Part shown: one piece after another, positions 59,175-64,000 of the stretch
Layout: each line of letters starts with the position of its first letter
Position numbering within the stretch: position 1 is the first letter of the stretch
Source: Methylocystis sp040399965
Lineage (GTDB): Bacteria; Pseudomonadota; Alphaproteobacteria; Rhizobiales; Beijerinckiaceae
Length of the DNA stretch: 64,000 nt
Assembly: GCA_040399965.1 (NCBI GenBank)
Contig: JBBARD010000002.1
Coordinates: forward strand, 11,342 to 75,341
Reading direction: 5' to 3'
Notes under the pieces: model-generated
What the model saw: the letters and a program-made list of their open reading frames with translations, nothing else
Databases searched by the model: none
Told to the model about the DNA's origin: nothing
Translations under genes and position numbers: made by a program

Positions 59175-59681
59175 CTATGGCTGTTTGGCGCTTTTAAGCA
59201 ACTGATTCAGCATGCCCCGACGTTTGGCCTCGTAATAATAACCGCCGGCGTAGAGCTGAATGGCGCGCGCTTCATTGCCGTCGGCGAGCAAGTAGGCGTT
59301 GGCCAGATAGGGCACCGCATAAGTAAGGTTGGTTTCGGCGTCGAGCAGGCCGGAAGCTGGGCCATTGTAACCCATGCCGCGGGCCGTATCGTGGCGAATC
59401 TGCATGAGACCGTAGTAGGGACCATTGCGCGCCGCCGGATTATAATTGCTCTCGCGCCTTACCGAACGATGGATGAGCGACTCGGGAATATTATAGAGTC
59501 GCGCATATTGAGCGATCCGGGCGCTTAACGCAGCGCTGCCGGCGCTCGGTCTGTTGCTGCGCGGTTCATCGACATAGGACTGCGGCGCGGTTGCGACAGG
59601 GGATTCGGATGGACCGCACCCCGCCAGGGCGAGCGCGCTCCAGCCGAGAGCTACGATCAATGAACGATTGATTGCAGGCAT
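59175..59681 (-). CDS. Lytic transglycosylase (SLT domain) lipoprotein
   Basis: The start at 59681 gives 168 residues with a lipoprotein signal ending in the lipobox LALAGC. The SLT domain starts near residue 50 (ARLYNIPESLIHRSVRRESN, catalytic glutamate in RRES), followed by YYGLMQIRHDTARGMGYNGP and LTYAVPYLANAYLLADGNEA. It cleaves murein glycan strands, probably anchored at the outer membrane. Codons upstream to 59720 are also open. The choice of start follows the signal peptide. Confidence 0.88.
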   Translation of the reverse strand: MPAINRSLIVALGWSALALAGCGPSESPVATAPQSYVDEPRSNRPSAGSAALSARIAQYARLYNIPESLIHRSVRRESNYNPAARNGPYYGLMQIRHDTARGMGYNGPASGLLDAETNLTYAVPYLANAYLLADGNEARAIQLYAGGYYYEAKRRGMLNQLLKSAKQP

Positions 59682-60271
59682 GCCAGACGTCACTCCCCGA
59701 CCCGTCATGAAAACGGACAATAAATCGTCACGGCCCCATGGCGAAATCGTGGCGATGCGTATGAAGGGCAGTCTGTCGGATAAAAATTAAACATTTCTCA
59801 GCCGGAAGCTTCGCTGTGCAAAAAAATTTCTTCATCACCAAGACCCCTCACCCCTATACTCAGCGGATGCCCTGCGCATAATGAGTCTTGCCCTTGGGCG
59901 GATTGTAATCCCCGCTCCAAGCCTCGCCAACCGCAAGGCCCGTGTAGCTCTCGGTCGCCTTTTTTCAGCGACAGGCGGCCAGCGCGCTCAAAATGCGAAG
60001 CGCCGGGTNNNNNNNNNNNNNNNNNNNNNNNNNNNNNNNNNNNNNNNNNNNNNNNNNNNNNNNNNNNNNNNNNNNNNNNNNNNNNNNNNNNNNNNNNNNN
60101 NNNNNNNNGTCGCCTTTTTTCAGCGACAGGCGGCCAGCGCGCTCAAAATGCGAAGCGCCGGGTGCTGGGGGCGAATGATCGCTGCGCCCAAACACGACGG
60201 AAGACAGACGGCCCCTGTCCCTGCCGATGGCCGGATTGTGTATCGCATGGACGAATTTTTTGTCTTGACCC
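59682..60271. other. Gene-poor region containing an assembly gap
   Basis: No complete gene is supported. 60009-60108 is a run of 100 N flanked by identical 55-bp ends. On the minus strand a coding-like tail (SYTGLAVGEAWSGDYNPPKG continuing to a stop at 59860-59862) could be the end of a disrupted gene entering the gap. Confidence 0.7.
59954..60163. repeat. Identical 55-bp ends flanking a 100-N gap
   Basis: 59954-60008 and 60109-60163 are identical over all 55 bases (starting GTCGCCTTTTTTCAGCGACA). The N run between them has the arbitrary scaffold length of 100. This fits two contig ends sharing one k-mer that was not merged. Confidence 0.92.
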
Positions 60272-61930
60272 TTACCAATAGGTCCATGCTCCTAATACAA
60301 TCACGTATAAAGCTATCAATGAATTTGTCACCATATGAGCAATAATAGGAGAGGATTTGCCGTAGTCATAAAATCTGAGAGCCCCATAAATAAACCCGGC
60401 AATTACTGCTGCAACGACATCATCATGCAAAAACCCGAAGGCGATAGAAGTAGCAAACAGAGCAATTATCTTTTTTCCGGTTATACTGATATCGAAATTC
60501 AGAAACTCTTCGGTCACATCCCACAATGCGCCGCGAAACGCCAGTTCCTCGGCGACCGGAACGATGATCGAAGAGCCAAGGACACGAAAAACTAACCACA
60601 AAACAGCCAGAAAACTTCCACGGGAATATAAATTATCAAAAAATATCGCCTCGTAATTCGGATTACGCGGTATCAGCGCCAGCCAAATAACGAATACAAC
60701 CAGCCCCGCCAAACAAGATATCATTGGCGACGTTATAGTATAGTCGCTGAGTTTTCCTCTCAACAGGATAAGAGAGAGCGCCGCCAATGTCACCGGCACA
60801 GGATATAACCAGCTAAATCCGTCATTTAAAAGCCCGGTTATCAGAGACGCCGCCAGTAGAATAATCAAGGGCAAAATTAAAGCGGTATCCTCGCCAACCC
60901 TTTTTGATAAATTCAAATTATGATCTCTGTTATTGCCATTTTCAGTCTTTGATAAATTGGTTTTTAACCATGCGGCTCCCATGCAAATCGTGGAGATCAG
61001 CACGAGAGTCAGAACGCCAAAATTAGTATGAAATCCGCCTTCAGCAATTCTTGGAGAGAAATTTTCTCCAACATACATCAGCAAAGCCAATCTAATTGCA
61101 TTCATCAGAAAAACAGTGGCCATGCAAAGGATAATAACAAGACATAATTCGTAAGCGGCGAACGCCCGCTTGAGATAAGGAAGAAATATCCATAAAAAAA
61201 GAGCTATGAACGATATTCCCTCATAGCCTGCACAACCAGGATTGATAACCCCGGAAAAGACTTTATCACTTAGAACAGGCAGGCCGTGCTCAGTGTATCT
61301 TGAAATATGAATTTCACTACCTGTAAATTGATAAAAAAACTGCGCGAGCGAAACTGTTGGCTTGATAAGGCGACTGCCAATGAAGCTCGAAATAATTCGA
61401 TCAACATAACCAACATAGAAAAATGTCATTATCAGCAGAATTTTGATTGGTCTATTCAGATTTTCTTTAAATAAGATCGACCACTCCGCCAAGCTGACAA
61501 TGAGCAAGGGTATTGTCCCCAACACTATCAATTCAAGCACATGGGCAAGTATAACAAGCGGGAGATTTTCGTAGGTGTTGGCATTGTCCTGATACAAATT
61601 ATTTGTAACAATCAAAAAAATCATGACCACGAAAGAAATGGCATTCAAAACAACAAGGGGTTTTGAAAGACGATACTCATTTAACTGGCGAATCAATTTC
61701 GCCGAGTCGGTCAACCAGGCTCGAACCAGAATATAAATGCCTGCAACGGAAGCAAGGTAGAAACCAACGCGCAGCATATGATACAGATAAGCGCTTGCTT
61801 CGCCCAGATAAGCTATATTAGACCGATATTGAAGCTTATTGACATAATAAACAACTGGAAGCTCAAAAAAAAACAACGCAGCTCTGATCAATTGCGGTGA
61901 GAGCTTGGGTTTTAATTCATTCAATGCCAT
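60272..61930 (-). CDS. xrtE: Exosortase E / CPBP-type protease fusion (VPEID-CTERM system)
   Basis: The 552-residue polytopic protein joins two catalytic membrane domains. The exosortase part (to about residue 330) has the catalytic cysteine in NPGCAGYEGISFIALF, the arginine in NAIRLALLMYVG and the histidine in GGFHTNFGVL. The C-terminal CPBP (CAAX-like) protease part has EELAFRGALWD, FGFLHDDVVAAVIAGFIYGA and HMVTNSLIAL. This fusion defines the exosortase E family, which recognises VPEID-CTERM signals and is thought to cleave and transfer such proteins at the inner membrane. GAGG seven bases before the ATG supports the start. Base composition is less GC-rich than elsewhere. Confidence 0.93.
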   Translation of the reverse strand: MALNELKPKLSPQLIRAALFFFELPVVYYVNKLQYRSNIAYLGEASAYLYHMLRVGFYLASVAGIYILVRAWLTDSAKLIRQLNEYRLSKPLVVLNAISFVVMIFLIVTNNLYQDNANTYENLPLVILAHVLELIVLGTIPLLIVSLAEWSILFKENLNRPIKILLIMTFFYVGYVDRIISSFIGSRLIKPTVSLAQFFYQFTGSEIHISRYTEHGLPVLSDKVFSGVINPGCAGYEGISFIALFLWIFLPYLKRAFAAYELCLVIILCMATVFLMNAIRLALLMYVGENFSPRIAEGGFHTNFGVLTLVLISTICMGAAWLKTNLSKTENGNNRDHNLNLSKRVGEDTALILPLIILLAASLITGLLNDGFSWLYPVPVTLAALSLILLRGKLSDYTITSPMISCLAGLVVFVIWLALIPRNPNYEAIFFDNLYSRGSFLAVLWLVFRVLGSSIIVPVAEELAFRGALWDVTEEFLNFDISITGKKIIALFATSIAFGFLHDDVVAAVIAGFIYGALRFYDYGKSSPIIAHMVTNSLIALYVIVLGAWTYW

Positions 61931-62136
61931 TTTTAACCTCAGGAATTTTTCAATCCGTGGGATAAATCAAACGCCAGATGGACTGTTGCACATTAGTCTT
62001 AACGTCTGGTCAATCAAAATATCGCCTATTCCACTACGGGGATAAGTGAGAAATCATCCGAGGCCATAGTGAGAAAACTGCAGGCGCAGCTGAATATGAA
62101 TTTGAAAGAAGGGGAGCCTCCCGGCCATAAAATTTA

Positions 62137-63810
62137 TCAAATGACCTTAAGGACTACCGCATGGATGATAGCAATGGCGCCAATAAACATAAATCTCGAA
62201 TTCCTCATTAAATCCGGCAGATAAGGGTAGATTTTCTTCAAGACGAAGATCAAAACCAGCGAACCGATCAGCGCGATTGCGGCAGTAATCAAGATATTTC
62301 TGGAACTGATGTAGATATTCAAATCGAAGAAGTAGTTCCATGACGTATAGGCTATGATCGCCAACAGCAGCAAGCCGATAACCCATGTTATGGCGGGATC
62401 CAGGCTAAATCGTTTTATTTGGTAGTTTCTATAGGTTGCCGGTTCGCTTGTACTGGGGTCGACCATCCTCAAATTTCGATATTTTTCATTAGAAATTTTG
62501 AGAAGATGATAAAAGGCCGCCGGGTAAATAATAAACAGGGAAAACATCCAGACATTTTTGAAAATCCTGACGAGAGGATTCGATTTTGTCTTCCCTGCCT
62601 CTGCAATATCCTCAAAATTTTGGGGGACATTCAGATTGCTGGCTGCGCCAGCTTTCCCCCTGGTGGAGTCTTGGCGACCGAAAGGCTTGTAAAATTTACC
62701 GGACGAACTCTCGGCTGAAGCGTTCGGGACATAAAATTTTCCGGGCTGAGACGCGACCGTAGCCTTGGGCTTATCGATATATTTGATATCTGCGCTTTCG
62801 TACATCTGTTTTCTGACCTGAGAGATCATCTCTGTCGCTCTGGTCACATAGATGCCATTCATGATCTGCGTACGCAGTTTTTCAGGATCCTGGGGATCCG
62901 CCGACGAAGAGAATAATTTGATTACATAAACCGTATCGTCGCCCGGCGTCGAGACGATCGCCCCCTCTCCAGGCGCCATGATTTTCAATTTGGCCAGAAC
63001 ATTTTCTTCTATTCTCTCTGAAGGCTGATAGCCATGAAAGAGATTATAGGTAATTTTCTTTGCGCTCAGAAACTCGGCAATTTTATCGAAATTGCCGGAG
63101 GAAAAAAGCAACGACTTGAGTTGGCTGACATCGGCGCTCGACGCCTGCTTGTAACTGATCGCGGAATAATAAAAAAAACGCCGATCCTTGAAGTAATCCG
63201 GGTGTTCGGCGACAAAGGCGTCGACTTCCTGCTGTTGCAGGGGTTTTTGATTGCGGCCAACAGAAATGAAGAAATATTCTACGATTGCCTGACGACGCGT
63301 GGATGAGAGTTGATCCTGAAGCAGTTGATCGTTCAACTGATTATGACTGGCAAGATATTGCTCCGCAAGCGCGCCATAAATTAAATTATCGAGAATTTCG
63401 TCAATCATTTTAGTCGTAATCGCGCCGCCGGCGGGATTGATCCCCTTCAGCCGCAGTTCACGATCGAATTCGCCTCGCGTGATATTCACGCCATTGACGG
63501 TGACAAGGGTTTTCTCCGGCGCTTGCTCCAATGGGCTGGCGGGAGTCTGCGTTGGTTGCCCCGGGACGCTCCCGGGGGAGACATTCGACTCTGCAGCCGC
63601 AGAAGAGGGCGCGAGGGATTGCGGAGCGGCGGCGGCTGGCGCCCGGACTTTCGCCGCCTCGGCGGGAGCGTTAAGCGCGGGACGATTGGGGGCGACGGCG
63701 GCGGCCGGCGGCGTTTTGGCTGGAGCGCCGATGGTTGGCGGCGGGAAAGAAAGAATAAGAGAAACTAAGCCCAGAAGGACGGAAATCGCGCGGGGGAGGG
63801 CCGGAGGCAT
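62137..63810 (-). CDS. Parvulin/SurA-like chaperone with C-terminal membrane domain
   Basis: From the ATG at 63810 the product has 557 residues: a signal sequence (ISVLLGLVSLILSFPPP), a Pro/Ala-rich stretch, then a SurA_N/EpsD-like helical domain (VTVNGVNITRGEFDRELRLK through about residue 230) and a weaker PPIase-like region (APGEGAIVSTPGDDTVYVIK). After about residue 400 there are four to five membrane helices (MFSLFIIYPAAFYHLLKI; ITWVIGLLLLAIIAYTSWNY; ITAAIALIGSLVLIFVL; FMFIGAIAIIHAVVLKV). EpsD-type isomerases accompany exosortases, but a membrane tail is unusual. An upstream ATG at 63870 lies inside a terminator and is rejected. Confidence 0.75.
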   Translation of the reverse strand: MPPALPRAISVLLGLVSLILSFPPPTIGAPAKTPPAAAVAPNRPALNAPAEAAKVRAPAAAAPQSLAPSSAAAESNVSPGSVPGQPTQTPASPLEQAPEKTLVTVNGVNITRGEFDRELRLKGINPAGGAITTKMIDEILDNLIYGALAEQYLASHNQLNDQLLQDQLSSTRRQAIVEYFFISVGRNQKPLQQQEVDAFVAEHPDYFKDRRFFYYSAISYKQASSADVSQLKSLLFSSGNFDKIAEFLSAKKITYNLFHGYQPSERIEENVLAKLKIMAPGEGAIVSTPGDDTVYVIKLFSSSADPQDPEKLRTQIMNGIYVTRATEMISQVRKQMYESADIKYIDKPKATVASQPGKFYVPNASAESSSGKFYKPFGRQDSTRGKAGAASNLNVPQNFEDIAEAGKTKSNPLVRIFKNVWMFSLFIIYPAAFYHLLKISNEKYRNLRMVDPSTSEPATYRNYQIKRFSLDPAITWVIGLLLLAIIAYTSWNYFFDLNIYISSRNILITAAIALIGSLVLIFVLKKIYPYLPDLMRNSRFMFIGAIAIIHAVVLKVI

Positions 63811-63835
63811 GTAGGGATCACGTTTCTCTGAAAAC

Positions 63836-63874
63836 AGAAAACCCCTTGCCGAGATTAGATATGTCGGCAAGGGG
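63836..63874 (-). terminator. Intrinsic terminator after the LPEID-tail gene
   Basis: A perfect 11-bp stem (63842-63852 with 63864-63874, 11-base loop) is followed on the minus strand by GGGGTTTTCTGTTTTC. It separates the sorted substrate from the chaperone-like gene. Confidence 0.88.
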
Positions 63875-63893
63875 CAAGCTCGTAGCCCTGATC

Positions 63894-64000
63894 TCAGGCT
63901 TCGGCGCGCTTGCGGCCAAAGAGCATCAGGAAGGCGCCGGCGACAAGGAACAGGCCCTTGGGCAGAACGCCGCCATCGATCTCAGGCAATTCGCGCGGCG
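63894..64000 (-). CDS. C-terminus of an LPEID/VPEID-CTERM sorted protein (5' part outside window)
   Basis: The last 34 residues of a gene entering from the right edge are visible. They have the three parts of a CTERM sorting signal: the motif ELPEIDGG, a hydrophobic membrane span (LPKGLFLVAGAFLMLF) and a basic tail (GRKRAEA) before the stop. LPEID is a near match of VPEID, the signal assigned to exosortase E, whose gene is 2 kb away. The mature protein cannot be identified from this part. A perfect terminator follows. Confidence 0.85.
   Translation of the reverse strand, partial: PRELPEIDGGVLPKGLFLVAGAFLMLFGRKRAEA

Noticed and set aside
59954..60163. CRISPR or genuine tandem repeat at the N gap
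   Set aside because: Only two 55-bp copies exist, identical and exactly bordering a 100-N scaffold gap, so an assembly overlap is simpler.
63811..63870. Upstream ATG for the chaperone-like gene
   Set aside because: The ATG at 63870 lies within the loop and stem of a perfect terminator and would put a polar stretch before the signal sequence.

Overview
The window is GC-rich chromosomal DNA of an alphaproteobacterium, most probably of the order Hyphomicrobiales (Rhizobiales). The evidence is the gene complement and order: a murein/division (dcw) cluster ending ftsQ-ftsA-ftsZ-lpxC with ddlB inside it, an F1-only ATP synthase operon (atpHAGDC), recA next to alaS, a GAAC-N7-GAAC SOS box, and an Omp25-like beta-barrel. 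A methylotroph-like family is possible (B12-dependent mutase, SmbP-like and exosortase E genes), but the genus cannot be fixed from sequence alone.

Layout. 1-19.5 kb, minus strand: a nearly unbroken dcw operon in the order rsmH, ftsL, ftsI, murE, murF, mraY, murD, ftsW, murG, murC, murB, ddlB, ftsQ, ftsA, ftsZ, with many 1-4 bp stop/start overlaps, then a terminator and the separately transcribed lpxC, cut by the window edge. The RNase P RNA gene (19787-20190) sits where mraZ is often found. 20.3-25.3 kb: priA and hrcA converge, but a 1.6-kb less GC-rich insert carrying an unrecognised CxxCH protein separates them and is flanked by 37-bp copies of the priA 3' end. 25.4-31.1 kb: outer-membrane protein, SmbP-like protein, EI24 membrane protein, methylmalonyl-CoA mutase, small cytochrome c, universal stress protein. 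31.3-36.5 kb: SOS-controlled recA, alaS, and a cyclic-nucleotide-gated channel overlapping alaS. 36.6-41.6 kb: F1 ATP synthase operon. 41.9-49.8 kb: methylthioadenosine/adenine salvage (mtnP, apt), an L,D-transpeptidase, rplU-rpmA-acetyltransferase-obgE, and small secreted proteins.

49.9-54.6 kb is a compact sulfide/persulfide module: a TauE-type permease, a DUF442-sulfide:quinone-reductase fusion and an ETHE1-like dioxygenase on one strand, with a 1-Cys peroxiredoxin and a BigR/SqrR-like ArsR repressor divergently transcribed. A 21-bp palindrome lies between them. 54.7-59.7 kb: lytic transglycosylases, a PerM/AI-2E-type transporter, an RNase D-like exonuclease and lptC-lptA. At 60009-60108 a run of N is flanked by two identical 55-bp ends, which looks like an unmerged assembly overlap. 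60.3-64.0 kb is less GC-rich and holds an exosortase E/protease fusion, a parvulin-like chaperone with an unusual membrane tail, and at the very edge the C-terminus of a protein with an LPEID-type sorting signal. Together these form a protein-sorting system. The most unusual small-scale features are the chain of mini-ORFs before apt, an apparent ATT start for lpxC, and a terminator-like hairpin inside the rplU leader.
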